64,000 nucleotides of DNA from JBDGYE01 sp039584255 (GTDB lineage Bacteria; Gemmatimonadota; Gemmatimonadetes; Palauibacterales; Palauibacteraceae): positions 1-64,000 of the forward strand of contig JBDGYE010000005.1 of the NCBI GenBank assembly GCA_039584255.1. The letters are read 5' to 3'. The position numbers were made by a program, and so were the translations under genes. A model generated the notes under the pieces. It did not search any database, was not told the origin of the DNA, and saw nothing but the letters and a program-made list of their open reading frames with translations. Positions 26,418 to 34,713 of the stretch are shown here, one piece after another. Positions within the stretch are counted from its first letter, which is position 1; the number at the start of each line of letters is the position of its first letter.

Positions 26418-26447
26418 CGAGCGGCCCGCCCGGGGGCGCGCCGCTCG
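26418..26447. terminator. Bidirectional hairpin terminator
   Basis: An 8-bp perfect GC-rich stem (CGAGCGGC with GCCGCTCG) and a 14-nt loop lie between the convergent baeRF (+) and M16 (-) genes. There is no strong T-run on either side, so efficiency is uncertain. The position between convergent stops supports the call. Confidence 0.55.
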
Positions 26448-26496
26448 TCGTGTCAAGTAAGTTGTGTGGCCTGGGCTCCTTGGCCCCTAATGCGGC

Positions 26497-27822
26497 TCAG
26501 TTCGCCGTGATGACCTCCGTGTCGATTTCCTCGGGGTCGCCGATGACCCCGAAGCGGTAGCCACCCACGTAGTTGTTCGCTACGCGACGGACATCCTCGG
26601 GAGTCACGGAGCGGAGCTTCCCCTGGAAGTCGAGGGAGTTCTCCCAGCCGCCTCCGACGACCTCGTAGGTGGCCAGCATGCTGGCCTGCCCCATGTTCGT
26701 CTCCTGCCCCATCCAGTATCCAGTGAGGTAGGGATTGATGAACTCACCCACTGCCTCCGGCGTCATGGTCTCGTTCTGGAGGCGGTCCACCTCGTGGAAC
26801 ATCACCTTGATCGTCGTGTCGGGATCGACCGCGGTGACGTAGAGGAGCCCGTAGTTCGCCTCGCGCTGCGACATGCCTGCCCCAACCGCGTAGCTCAGGC
26901 TCCGCTTCGTGCGCACCTCCTCCCACAACCGTCGCGACAGCGTCGTGATCGCGGCCTGCATCGCCGGATAGTCCGGGTCGTCGAGGCTGGGAGCCGGGAA
27001 CTGGCCCCGGATGTAGTTAGTAGGGATCTCCCGGTCGACGATCTCCAGCTCCTCCGCTCCCGGCGCGGAGGGCGGAGCCGTTTGGGCCGTTCCCCCCGTT
27101 GCGGGAAGCGAGCCGAAGGCGTCGGCGATCTTCGACTCCAGGTCGGCGCGGTCGACGTTTCCGACGACCACGAACACGAGGTTCTCCTTCGTCAGCCGCT
27201 CGCTGTGCCAGCCGACCAGGTCGTCGCGCGTCAGCGCCTCGATGCTCTCCACGGTCCCCCGCGGATCCAGCTCGTAGGGGTGACCGGCGTAGAAGAGGTT
27301 GTTCGCCAGAACCTCCAGGTAGTCGTCCGGGTCGTCGACGCGCTGCCGAAGCCCGTCCAGGATCTGCCCCCGTGCCAGCTCGACCTCCTCCTCGGGGAAG
27401 GTCGGCCGGAGGATCGCCTCCGTGAACAGCCCCCACGAGACGTCCCAGTGATCACGGACCGCCTGCAGTGTGGCCACGGAGTAGTCATGGAGCGCCTGCC
27501 CGCCGATCTGCGTTCCCGTGGCCTGTGCGCGCGCCGCGAACTCGTCCTTCGCGTAGTTCTCGGTCCCTCGTGTGAGTAGCATTCCGATGAAGGACTCGAT
27601 TCCCTGGGTCTCCGGAGTCAGGTTGGCGCTGCCGCCCCGGAGTACGGCCCGGATCGCGATGACGTCGTTCGCCTCGATCGGCTTGTAGATCACGGGGATG
27701 CCCGCCACCTCGAATTCCACGACGCCGGCGTCGCCGGTCGGTTCCTCGGCCGGCGTGCAGCCCGCCATCGAGCAGGCGACGAGGGCGGTGCCGGCGAGCA
27801 GGAAGTTCTTCGAGCGCCTCAT
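26497..27822 (-). CDS. M16 peptidase-family lipoprotein, non-catalytic subunit
   Basis: The product is 441 residues with a lipoprotein signal (CSMAGC, Cys 22). It has two M16 lobes but lacks the HxxEH zinc motif: the matching place reads GIESFIGMLL (about 75-84). It retains the C-terminal R/Y pair region, EVRTKRSLSYAVGAGM, typical of the second subunit of heterodimeric M16B enzymes. It overlaps the upstream catalytic gene by 4 nt (ATGA), so the two are translationally coupled and probably form one protease in the periplasm or outer membrane. Confidence 0.9.
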   Translation of the reverse strand: MRRSKNFLLAGTALVACSMAGCTPAEEPTGDAGVVEFEVAGIPVIYKPIEANDVIAIRAVLRGGSANLTPETQGIESFIGMLLTRGTENYAKDEFAARAQATGTQIGGQALHDYSVATLQAVRDHWDVSWGLFTEAILRPTFPEEEVELARGQILDGLRQRVDDPDDYLEVLANNLFYAGHPYELDPRGTVESIEALTRDDLVGWHSERLTKENLVFVVVGNVDRADLESKIADAFGSLPATGGTAQTAPPSAPGAEELEIVDREIPTNYIRGQFPAPSLDDPDYPAMQAAITTLSRRLWEEVRTKRSLSYAVGAGMSQREANYGLLYVTAVDPDTTIKVMFHEVDRLQNETMTPEAVGEFINPYLTGYWMGQETNMGQASMLATYEVVGGGWENSLDFQGKLRSVTPEDVRRVANNYVGGYRFGVIGDPEEIDTEVITAN

Positions 27823-29189
27823 GAGATCACCTCCTCGGCCAGCAGCGCCTCAGTCGTCAGCCCGGTCTCGGCTCGGGCCTCCGGGCTGATCAGCACGCCG
27901 GACACGTACGGCTTGTCCTTCAGGTACGTGCCGACGAAGCGGGCGATGTCGTCCCGCGTCACCTGCTGGATGTTGTCTATGTAGTCCTTGTAATAGTCGA
28001 TTCCGGCCACGGCCCACCAGAAACCGACGGTATGAGCGATCTGGCTGCTGCTCTCGCGGCTGTATGTCTCGTTGATCGCCATCTGGGCCTTCGCCGAGGA
28101 CATGTCCTCATCGCTGAAGTAGTCGGGGTCGTCCAGACGCGCGATCTCCTCGTGGATGGCCCGGTGCAGGCCAACGACGTTCTCCGGCGTGGTCTGGGCG
28201 AACACCGAGATCGGCCCGACGTGGGAAAGGGTGTAATAGCTGAAGTTGACACCGACTCCGAGCCCGCTGTCGACCAGCGCCTTCTGAAACGGGCTGCCCT
28301 GTCGGTTCAGCATGTAGATCATGAGGTCGGCGGCATAGGTGGCCCCGGGATCCTCGTCCACGCTCGGGCCGTGCCACTGGACCATGGCGGCCGTTGCCTG
28401 GACCGGCAGCTCCACGATCACCGCGTCCGCCCTCTCGAGCGCCGGCGGGTCACCCACGGGCTCGGCGAACGGGTCGGGGCCGCGGGCCCAGTCGCCGAAC
28501 ACCTGCTCGGCCAGCCGGAAGCCCTCCTCCGGGGTGATGTCGCCGGAGAGAATGAGCGCCGAGTTGTTCGGCACGTAGTACCTCTCCTGGACGGCGAACA
28601 TCTTCTCCTGGGTCGCGGTGCTGATGATCTCGCGATCTCCGATGACGTTCTTCCGCGAGAAATACTCGGGCGACCACGTCTTCTCGCCGACCGCCTGGAA
28701 CAGGTGAAAGAACGGGCTCGCCTCGTTGCGGTCGTACTCACCGAGGACGACCGGCCGTTCCCGCTCCAGCTCGTCCTGGAGGAAGAGCGGGTACCGGATC
28801 GCGTCCTCCATGAACTCCAGGCCCGCCCGCAGGCTGTCCACGCCCAGCGTGAAGTAGTAATTCACCCGCTCCTCGCTCGTGGTCCCGTTGAACACGGCTC
28901 CGAGCTGGCGGACGCGCGCCATATACGATTCCTGGTCTGGAATCGTGCGGTTCGCCTTGAAGAACATGTGCTCGTAGAGGTGAGAAAGTCCGTCGTACTC
29001 CGGGCTCTCGGTGTAGGCGCCGTTCCGCACGTCCATCTCGACGGTCACGAGGGGGACCGAGTGGTTCTCGATCACGATCACCTCGAGTCCGTTGTCGAGT
29101 ACGGTGGTCGCGATGTCCTGAGCCGCCAGCGGCGCGGCCAGGTACGCGACTGCGAGACAGACGCCTCCGGCTAGTGTCCAGAAGCGCAT
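27819..29189 (-). CDS. M16 family zinc metallopeptidase, catalytic subunit
   Basis: The product is 456 residues with a signal peptide (1-24, APLAAQ). The inverted zinc motif HLYEH is at 70-74, and the third ligand Glu fits E151 in VLGEYDRNEA. All catalytic residues are therefore present. It is exported. The downstream inactive M16 lipoprotein supplies the complementary half and substrate-positioning residues, as known for two-subunit M16B peptidases. The natural substrates are unknown; peptides or signal sequences are usual for the family. Confidence 0.92.
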   Translation of the reverse strand: MRFWTLAGGVCLAVAYLAAPLAAQDIATTVLDNGLEVIVIENHSVPLVTVEMDVRNGAYTESPEYDGLSHLYEHMFFKANRTIPDQESYMARVRQLGAVFNGTTSEERVNYYFTLGVDSLRAGLEFMEDAIRYPLFLQDELERERPVVLGEYDRNEASPFFHLFQAVGEKTWSPEYFSRKNVIGDREIISTATQEKMFAVQERYYVPNNSALILSGDITPEEGFRLAEQVFGDWARGPDPFAEPVGDPPALERADAVIVELPVQATAAMVQWHGPSVDEDPGATYAADLMIYMLNRQGSPFQKALVDSGLGVGVNFSYYTLSHVGPISVFAQTTPENVVGLHRAIHEEIARLDDPDYFSDEDMSSAKAQMAINETYSRESSSQIAHTVGFWWAVAGIDYYKDYIDNIQQVTRDDIARFVGTYLKDKPYVSGVLISPEARAETGLTTEALLAEEVIS

Positions 29190-29345
29190 CGATATACCTC
29201 CGGTTATGAATTAGAGACTCCGACGGGGGGGTGTCCGCCGCCTCCTCCACACCCCATGAGATTCGGGGTTCGCGCGCCAAAAGTCAAAAGAACGAAGCAC
29301 CGAATACTGTCGTGGGCCGGCGAGAGACGGAACCGGCCTGCCGCT

Positions 29346-29924
29346 CTAGTAATACGGGTTCACGCCCGCCTCGTGGTTGGTCACGTCGACGATGTCCTCG
29401 ATCTCCGGCACGGTCTCCACGAGTATCCGCCTGATGCCCTGGGCCAGCGTCACCGCCGCCATTCCACATCCCTGACAGCCGCCCTGCATCTCTAGATAGA
29501 CGACGTTGCCGCGGACCTCGATCAGGGTCACGGCACCTCCATGGCCGGCGATCGCCGGATTGATCTGATAGTCGATCACCTGGCGAACCCGATCCGCGAG
29601 CGGGCCCTCGGCCGTACTCTCGCCAATCGGCCTGATGTTGGGGTTCTCGATCTTGAAGCCCCCTCCCTGAATCGTCTCGACCCAGTCCACCGTGGAACCG
29701 CCGAGCAGCTCGGCGCTGTCGGGATCCACGACGACCTGGAACTCGCCCAGGTCGAAGACGATGTCATCTTCCTCCCGCTCCGATTGGTCGATCAGAGACA
29801 GATCATACCGTGGCGCCAGGGGGCTCGAGTCGAGCAACCGTATGCGGACGGCCAGCGGCTCGTCCTCCAGCTCCATGAACGCCCGGACATGCTCGCGGGC
29901 CTCATCTGTGAAAGTGACCACCAT
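29346..29924 (-). CDS. nfuA: NfuA-type Fe-S cluster carrier protein
   Basis: The product is 192 residues from the ATG at 29924 (AGGAAGGA upstream). Residues 1-100 are a degenerate A-type (IscA-like) domain without its cysteines, as in NfuA. Residues about 112-185 are a NifU C-terminal domain with the cluster motif GGCQGCGMA (CxxC). It delivers [4Fe-4S] clusters to client apoproteins, and the many ferredoxin-type and Rieske proteins in this window would be clients. The proline dehydrogenase gene ends 11 nt upstream on the same strand, so they may share a transcript. Confidence 0.85.
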   Translation of the reverse strand: MVVTFTDEAREHVRAFMELEDEPLAVRIRLLDSSPLAPRYDLSLIDQSEREEDDIVFDLGEFQVVVDPDSAELLGGSTVDWVETIQGGGFKIENPNIRPIGESTAEGPLADRVRQVIDYQINPAIAGHGGAVTLIEVRGNVVYLEMQGGCQGCGMAAVTLAQGIRRILVETVPEIEDIVDVTNHEAGVNPYY

Positions 29925-29935
29925 CCGTTTCCTTC

Positions 29936-30847
29936 CTAGTCGCCCAGCGCCGCCCGGACCACAAACAGCAGGTTCGCGGGGCGCTCCGCCATGCGGCGCA
30001 TGAAATACGAGTACCACTGCGATCCGTACGGCAGGTAGATCCGCATGTTCAGCCCGTTGTGCACGAGCCGTTTCTGGTAATCCCGCCGCACGCCGTACAG
30101 CATCTGGAGCTCGAACGCGTCGTCGGGTATCCCTCTCCTTTGAGCGTGCTCCAGGGTGGCATCGATCATCCGCTCGTCGTGTGTGGCGATGGCCGTCGGA
30201 GAGCCTCCGTCGAGCAACATCCGCATGAGGCGCACGAAGTTGTCGTCCACGTCCTTCTTCGACTGGAAGGCTACCGATTCATGCTCCGCGTACGCTCCCT
30301 TGCACAGCCGCACCGGGGCGCCCAGGCGCACCAGCTCGGAGATATCGTCCTCGCTTCTGTACAGATAAGACTGAATGACGATCCCTACGTTCCTGTACTC
30401 GGCGAACACCTTGTAGAAGATGTCGAGCGTCGGCCCGGTATGTTCCGAGCTCTCCATGTCTATCCGCACGAAGTTGTCGAGCTCGGCGGCCCGCCGGACG
30501 ATGCCCAGCAGGTTCTCGCGGCAGAAGTCGGGGTCGATTTCGAGCCCGAGCTGGGTGAGCTTCAGCGAGATGGTCGAAACGGCGTCGCTGGCGCAGATCT
30601 CCTCGAGGCTCTCGCGGTACTCGCTGGCGGCCCGTTCGGCGGTGGAGCGATCGGACACGCTCTCTCCGAGCAGGTCGAGGGTCACCCGGAAACCCTCTTC
30701 GTTCAGCCTCTTCGCGGCGGCCAGCGCCTCGTCCGAAGTGTCGCCGGCGACGAATCGGCCCGACATCTGGCGAGCGAAGGGGAGTCGAATGAGCACGTTC
30801 TTGAGATCGTCGTGCTCGCTGAGGAAGAGCAGAGTGTGCCTAAGCAT
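29936..30847 (-). CDS. Proline dehydrogenase
   Basis: The product is 303 residues from the ATG at 30847, which overlaps the pyrE stop by 8 nt. It is the FAD-dependent, mono-functional form: a TIM barrel with FVRIDMESSEHTGPTLDIF, the GIVIQSYLYRSEDD block, RLCKGAYAEHES and a final MLYGVRRDYQKRL that holds the substrate carboxylate Arg/Tyr residues. It oxidises proline to pyrroline-5-carboxylate and passes electrons to quinone at the inner membrane. No P5C dehydrogenase is seen in the window. Confidence 0.92.
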   Translation of the reverse strand: MLRHTLLFLSEHDDLKNVLIRLPFARQMSGRFVAGDTSDEALAAAKRLNEEGFRVTLDLLGESVSDRSTAERAASEYRESLEEICASDAVSTISLKLTQLGLEIDPDFCRENLLGIVRRAAELDNFVRIDMESSEHTGPTLDIFYKVFAEYRNVGIVIQSYLYRSEDDISELVRLGAPVRLCKGAYAEHESVAFQSKKDVDDNFVRLMRMLLDGGSPTAIATHDERMIDATLEHAQRRGIPDDAFELQMLYGVRRDYQKRLVHNGLNMRIYLPYGSQWYSYFMRRMAERPANLLFVVRAALGD

Positions 30848-31415
30848 CCGCCTTTTCTTGTAGTGACAGTTGGGCCTTGAACTCGTCCACACCGTACAGG
30901 GTGAGGACCCGGTGTCCCTCCGCCTCGATCGTCTCCCGGCCCCCCTCCTGCCGGTCGACAGCCGCCAGCACCGCCAGGACCATGCCGTTCTCCTCGCGCA
31001 CCGCCTCGCACGCCTGCAGGGCGGATCCGCCCGTAGTGATGACGTCCTCCACGACCACCGCCCGGGCCCCGGCCTCGAAACATCCTTCGATCCGGCGTCC
31101 TGTGCCGTGGCGCTTGGGCCGCTTGCGAACCGAGAAGGCGTGGATAGGCGTGCCGCGTCTATGGCTCTCGCCGGCGATGGCGTAGGCCAGGGGGTCGGCT
31201 CCCATTGTCAGGCCACCGATCACGTCCGGCTGCAGCCCCGCTTCCTCGAGCTTGTCGAGGCCGACCACGCCCAGGAGGGCGTGTCCCTCGGCATGCATGG
31301 TCGTCGTCCGGCAGTCGACATAGAACTCGCTGTGCCGCCCCGACGTCAGAACGAAATCTCCGATGCGGAACGAGCGTTCGACGAACAGGCTCAAGAGCCT
31401 CTCTCGCGGAGTCAT
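30840..31415 (-). CDS. pyrE: Orotate phosphoribosyltransferase
   Basis: The product is 191 residues, the normal length. It converts orotate and PRPP to OMP in pyrimidine synthesis. The PRPP loop motif AVVVEDVITTGGSAL is intact, and the N-terminal FVLTSGRHSEFYVDCR block and the RKRPKRHGTG mobile loop with catalytic Lys are present. The gene overlaps proline dehydrogenase downstream and lies 25 nt from the Fur-family gene upstream, so these may form one transcript. Confidence 0.95.
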   Translation of the reverse strand: MTPRERLLSLFVERSFRIGDFVLTSGRHSEFYVDCRTTTMHAEGHALLGVVGLDKLEEAGLQPDVIGGLTMGADPLAYAIAGESHRRGTPIHAFSVRKRPKRHGTGRRIEGCFEAGARAVVVEDVITTGGSALQACEAVREENGMVLAVLAAVDRQEGGRETIEAEGHRVLTLYGVDEFKAQLSLQEKADA

Positions 31416-31440
31416 TGGAAACCCGTGGGTTGGAGGTGCT

Positions 31441-31950
31441 TCAGTCGTTCCGGTACGCCTCGCGTGTCTCCCGGCAAGCCTCCTGCTCGCCGCAGGTGCC
31501 GAAGATCTTGATCTGCCTCGTAATCGCCTCGAAGCCCAGAGAATCTGCGACTTCCGCTAGGATCCGCTCCAGCCCCGGATGCTGGAACTGGACTACCTGT
31601 CCGCAGGCCGTGCAGATCAGGTGGTCGTGGTGCGCCGCTCCCACCTGCAGCTGATACCGCTTGAAGCCCTCGTCGAAATCGTGCTCCGTGGCCAATCCCA
31701 GTTCGACGAGGAGGGCGAGCGTACGGTAAACGGTAGCCTTTCCGATATGCTCCCCGCGTCCGCGCAGCTCTTCGGCGACGTCGTCGGCCGAGAGATGACG
31801 GGTCGATTCGAACAAGACCTGTGCTATGGCCTCGCGCTGATGCGTGAACGGGAGCTCCCGCTCGCGCAGCTCGCCACGGAGCACTTCCATCATGACCGCC
31901 GCGCATCCCAGAGGCGGGCGGGTGGACACGATCGTCGAAGGACTTTGCAT
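31441..31950 (-). CDS. Fur family metalloregulator
   Basis: The product is 169 residues from the ATG at 31950; an ATG at 31893 would remove about 19 residues and fit the usual about 150-residue length better. The winged helix includes LPFTHQREAIAQVLF and GKATVYRTLALLVELGL. The metal-binding HHDHLICTACG (His ligands and structural CxxC) and the second Cys pair GTCGEQEAC are present. The sub-type (iron, peroxide, zinc or manganese) cannot be decided. A perfect palindrome lies 71-90 nt upstream, suggesting autoregulation. Confidence 0.88.
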   Translation of the reverse strand: MQSPSTIVSTRPPLGCAAVMMEVLRGELRERELPFTHQREAIAQVLFESTRHLSADDVAEELRGRGEHIGKATVYRTLALLVELGLATEHDFDEGFKRYQLQVGAAHHDHLICTACGQVVQFQHPGLERILAEVADSLGFEAITRQIKIFGTCGEQEACRETREAYRND

Positions 31951-32020
31951 GATCTGAACAGCGCGGATTCGTAAGGTCTAGAGAGCGTGCGGCGGGCCCG
32001 GAGCGACCCCGCGCGCGGAC

Positions 32021-32070
32021 ATTCTCAATCGATTGAGAATATATCCTCGTTGAGGCTGGTTCTCAATGAG
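32021..32070. promoter_or_regulatory. Palindromic operator(s), probable Fur-family binding region
   Basis: Positions 32021-32040 are a perfect 20-bp palindrome, ATTCTCAATCGATTGAGAAT. A second imperfect element (TTGAG, 7-nt gap, CTCAA) follows at 32050-32066. The TGAGAAT / ATTCTCA half-sites are the same words as in classical Fur boxes, although here arranged outward. The region is AT-rich in an otherwise GC-rich window and lies directly upstream of the Fur-family gene. Confidence 0.75.
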
Positions 32071-32087
32071 GGCAGTTGGCCGCCCGC

Positions 32088-33524
32088 TCAGCCTTTGACC
32101 ACTCCGATCGGCCGCAGCTTTACGACGGGCCGCCCGATGCCTGCGGAGGCCACCACACGCACCACGTCCTCGACGTCCTTGTAGGCCTCGGGGACCTCCT
32201 CGGCGACGGTCCGGTCCTTGGCGGAGCGGATCTCGATACCCCGCCGGTGGAACTCTTGCTTGATGTTCCTGCCGTGCATGCTCTTTCGCGCCTTCGTGCG
32301 GCTCATCCTTCGGCCGGCGCCATGGCAGCTCGAGCCCAGCGCCTCGTCGAATCCGGCCTCCGTGGCGACGGCGACGAACGAGTACCGGCCCATGTCGCCG
32401 GGGACGAGGACCGGCTGGCCCGTAGCGCGGTAGCGTGGCGGAAGCTCTTCGTGGCCGGCGGGAAAGGCGCGCGTGGCCCCCTTGCGGTGCACGCAGACTT
32501 CCCGCCGCTCGCCCTCGAACGTGTGCTCCTCGAACTTCGCGATGTTGTGGCATACGTCGTAGACGGTGCGCATTCCTGCTGCCACGGACTCGCCGAACAC
32601 CCTCCCGAAAACCTCGCGCGCCCGCGCGGTAAGCATCTGCCGGTTCCCAAAGGCGAAGTTGGCGGCGGCGTTCATTCCCCCCAGGTACCACTGCCCTTCG
32701 GGTGAGGGAATGGGAGCACAGCAGAGCTGCCGGTCCGGGAGTTTGATCCCGTACTTGGCCGCCGCGTCGAGCATCGTCTCGAGCGAGTCGTCGCACACCT
32801 GGTACCCCAGTCCGCGAGAGCCGCAGTGAATCATGAACGCCACGGATCCGGGCTCCAGGCCGAAGGCCGACGCTGTATCGGGGTCGTGCACCTCCTCCAC
32901 GACCTGAATCTCGGCGAAGTGGTTGCCGGAGCCGAGGGTGCCGAGCTGGTCGCGGCCGCGCTTCCGGGCACGCTCCGAAAGGGCTTCGGGATCTGCGCCG
33001 GGGAGGCGGCCACGGCTCTCGATCGCCTCCAGGTCGTCCTCGTTGCCCAGTCCCCGCGCGACGACCCAACCCGCTCCCTCGGCGAGGACTCCTCTGAGGT
33101 CGGCGGGCTTGAGAACGAAGTCGGTCCGCCGCGACCCGACCCCGCTCGGAAGATCGCGGAACAGGCGGTCCATGAGCGTGTCCAGCCTCGACCGGACCTC
33201 AGCCTCGGTCAGGTCGGATCGGAGCAGCCTCACGCCGCAGTTGATGTCGTAGCCGACACCGCCGGGCGAGATGACGCCGTCCTCGACGTCGAAGGCGGCC
33301 ACACCCCCGATCGGAAAACCGTATCCCCAGTGAATGTCGGGCATGGCGAGGGATTTCCCGACGATACCCGGAAGGCAGGCCACGTTCGCCACCTGCTCCA
33401 GGGCCTTGTCGTGGCGCAGGGTCTCCATAAGCCGGTCGTCGGCGAACACGAGGCCGTCCGTCAGCATGTCGCCGGAGCGGGGAATGAGCCACCGGGAGTC
33501 GTCGAGCCTCTCGAGAGTTACCAT
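32088..33524 (-). CDS. rtcB: RtcB RNA-splicing ligase
   Basis: The product is 478 residues from the ATG at 33524, the full length of the family; a longer upstream frame overlaps archease and is not coding. RtcB joins 2',3'-cyclic phosphate or 3'-phosphate RNA ends to 5'-OH ends using GTP and Mn2+. The metal-binding D93/C96 (GGVGYDINCGVR), GSGNHFAEIQ, MIHCGSRGLGYQ and the guanylated His in SSCHGAGRRMSR are all present. The archease gene is 62 nt upstream on the same strand, a conserved pairing. Confidence 0.95.
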   Translation of the reverse strand: MVTLERLDDSRWLIPRSGDMLTDGLVFADDRLMETLRHDKALEQVANVACLPGIVGKSLAMPDIHWGYGFPIGGVAAFDVEDGVISPGGVGYDINCGVRLLRSDLTEAEVRSRLDTLMDRLFRDLPSGVGSRRTDFVLKPADLRGVLAEGAGWVVARGLGNEDDLEAIESRGRLPGADPEALSERARKRGRDQLGTLGSGNHFAEIQVVEEVHDPDTASAFGLEPGSVAFMIHCGSRGLGYQVCDDSLETMLDAAAKYGIKLPDRQLCCAPIPSPEGQWYLGGMNAAANFAFGNRQMLTARAREVFGRVFGESVAAGMRTVYDVCHNIAKFEEHTFEGERREVCVHRKGATRAFPAGHEELPPRYRATGQPVLVPGDMGRYSFVAVATEAGFDEALGSSCHGAGRRMSRTKARKSMHGRNIKQEFHRRGIEIRSAKDRTVAEEVPEAYKDVEDVVRVVASAGIGRPVVKLRPIGVVKG

Positions 33525-33586
33525 GGTCTGCCGCCTCCTCACCAGAGCCTCGCCGGCGGCACGGGAGCGCCGCTGGCCGGTGCCCG

Positions 33587-34030
33587 TCAGACGTCGAATA
33601 ATACCCGGGCGCACCACATGTCGCCGCGCCGCTCCACGCGGAGCCCGTGATAGGTGACCGCCTTTACCTCGCGGGTCGGTCCCTCTCCGGAGGTCCAGCG
33701 TACGCGCGCCGTGAGGCCGAAGCGTCCGCCTTGCGCCGAGGGAACGTGGGTCCCGACGGACAGGCCTTCGAAGAAGGGCGTTGCCCGCTCCACCTGTGCG
33801 GTCACGAGCAGCTCGCGCAGCCACGCCACCAGCAGCCGCTCGAGGTCGGGGCGCTCGAGCACGATCTCCTCGGCCTCACCTGAGCCTCGCGCCTCAGCGT
33901 CAAGTAGCCCCAGGGCCTGGGTCAGCCCGAGTCCCGCCAGCTCGAAGAGCTCATCGAGCGAGTGGGCCTCGATCTCGAAGCCGACGTCGGCGTCGTGCTC
34001 GAACTCACGCAGAGTGGATCGCCTGCTCAC
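33587..34030 (-). CDS. Archease
   Basis: The product is 147 residues. It begins FEHDADVGFEIEAHSLDELF, the signature of archease, and ends with KAVTYHGLRVERRGDMW and ARVLFDV. The conserved Asp residues (in HDADV) and the final DV carboxylate coordinate metal. Archease activates RtcB for multiple turnover and broadens nucleotide use. It is cytoplasmic and probably co-transcribed with rtcB. Confidence 0.93.
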   Translation of the reverse strand: MSRRSTLREFEHDADVGFEIEAHSLDELFELAGLGLTQALGLLDAEARGSGEAEEIVLERPDLERLLVAWLRELLVTAQVERATPFFEGLSVGTHVPSAQGGRFGLTARVRWTSGEGPTREVKAVTYHGLRVERRGDMWCARVLFDV

Positions 34031-34170
34031 CTCGGAGTGTACCCTCCATCGATGCGCCGCGGTCCCGGTGCGGCCGTTCGTTCAGCGGGTTGCGACCCTG
34101 CCCGGTGAGCACATCTTGCGGTCTGACGGACTTCGATCTTCACCCTTTACTCTACCCGACGAAAGCTGCC

Positions 34171-34701
34171 ATGATCAACGCTATGTCTCTGCTCCTAGGC
34201 TGCGTGACCCTCATTGCGTCGATCTGTCTCACGGGCTGCGACGGTGCGGCCGGCGGATCGTCCTCGGGCGGCTCCACGACAGCGACCGCTGGAACCGCGG
34301 ATCAGGAGCCCGCGGGCACCCAACCTCGGCTGGGCGCTGACGGGCAACTAGTGCGGACGACGCAGATACGGCTCGGAGGGATCGCGGTGACGGCCGAGAT
34401 CGCCGACACCCCGGAGCTGCGCCAGCGTGGCCTCATGTACCGTGACTCGCTTCCCGACGACTATGGCATGTTTTTCGTATATCCCGATGAGACGGTCCGC
34501 TCCTTCTGGATGCGGAACGTGAAGATCCCGCTCGACATAGCGTTCATCGACCGCTCCGGCCACATCATCAGCATCGAGCAGATGGAGCCCCAGGACGACA
34601 TGAACTACTACTCCCAGGGACCCATGATGTATGCGCTCGAGATGCGGCTGAACTGGTTCACCGACAACGGCATCGAGCCGGGAGCACGCATAGAGTTCTG
34701 A
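34171..34701 (+). CDS. DUF192 lipoprotein
   Basis: The product is 176 residues from the ATG at 34171. The lipobox ICLTGC gives a lipidated Cys at about 23, followed by a Ser/Gly/Thr linker. The DUF192 domain is complete: AEIADTPELRQRGLMYRDSL, GMFFVYPDETVRSFWMRN and IPLDIAFIDRSGHI. Its function is unknown; it is a small beta-barrel on the periplasmic side. The fumarase gene begins 12 nt later in the same direction. Confidence 0.88.
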   Translation: MINAMSLLLGCVTLIASICLTGCDGAAGGSSSGGSTTATAGTADQEPAGTQPRLGADGQLVRTTQIRLGGIAVTAEIADTPELRQRGLMYRDSLPDDYGMFFVYPDETVRSFWMRNVKIPLDIAFIDRSGHIISIEQMEPQDDMNYYSQGPMMYALEMRLNWFTDNGIEPGARIEF

Positions 34702-34713
34702 GCAAAGGCGGGT

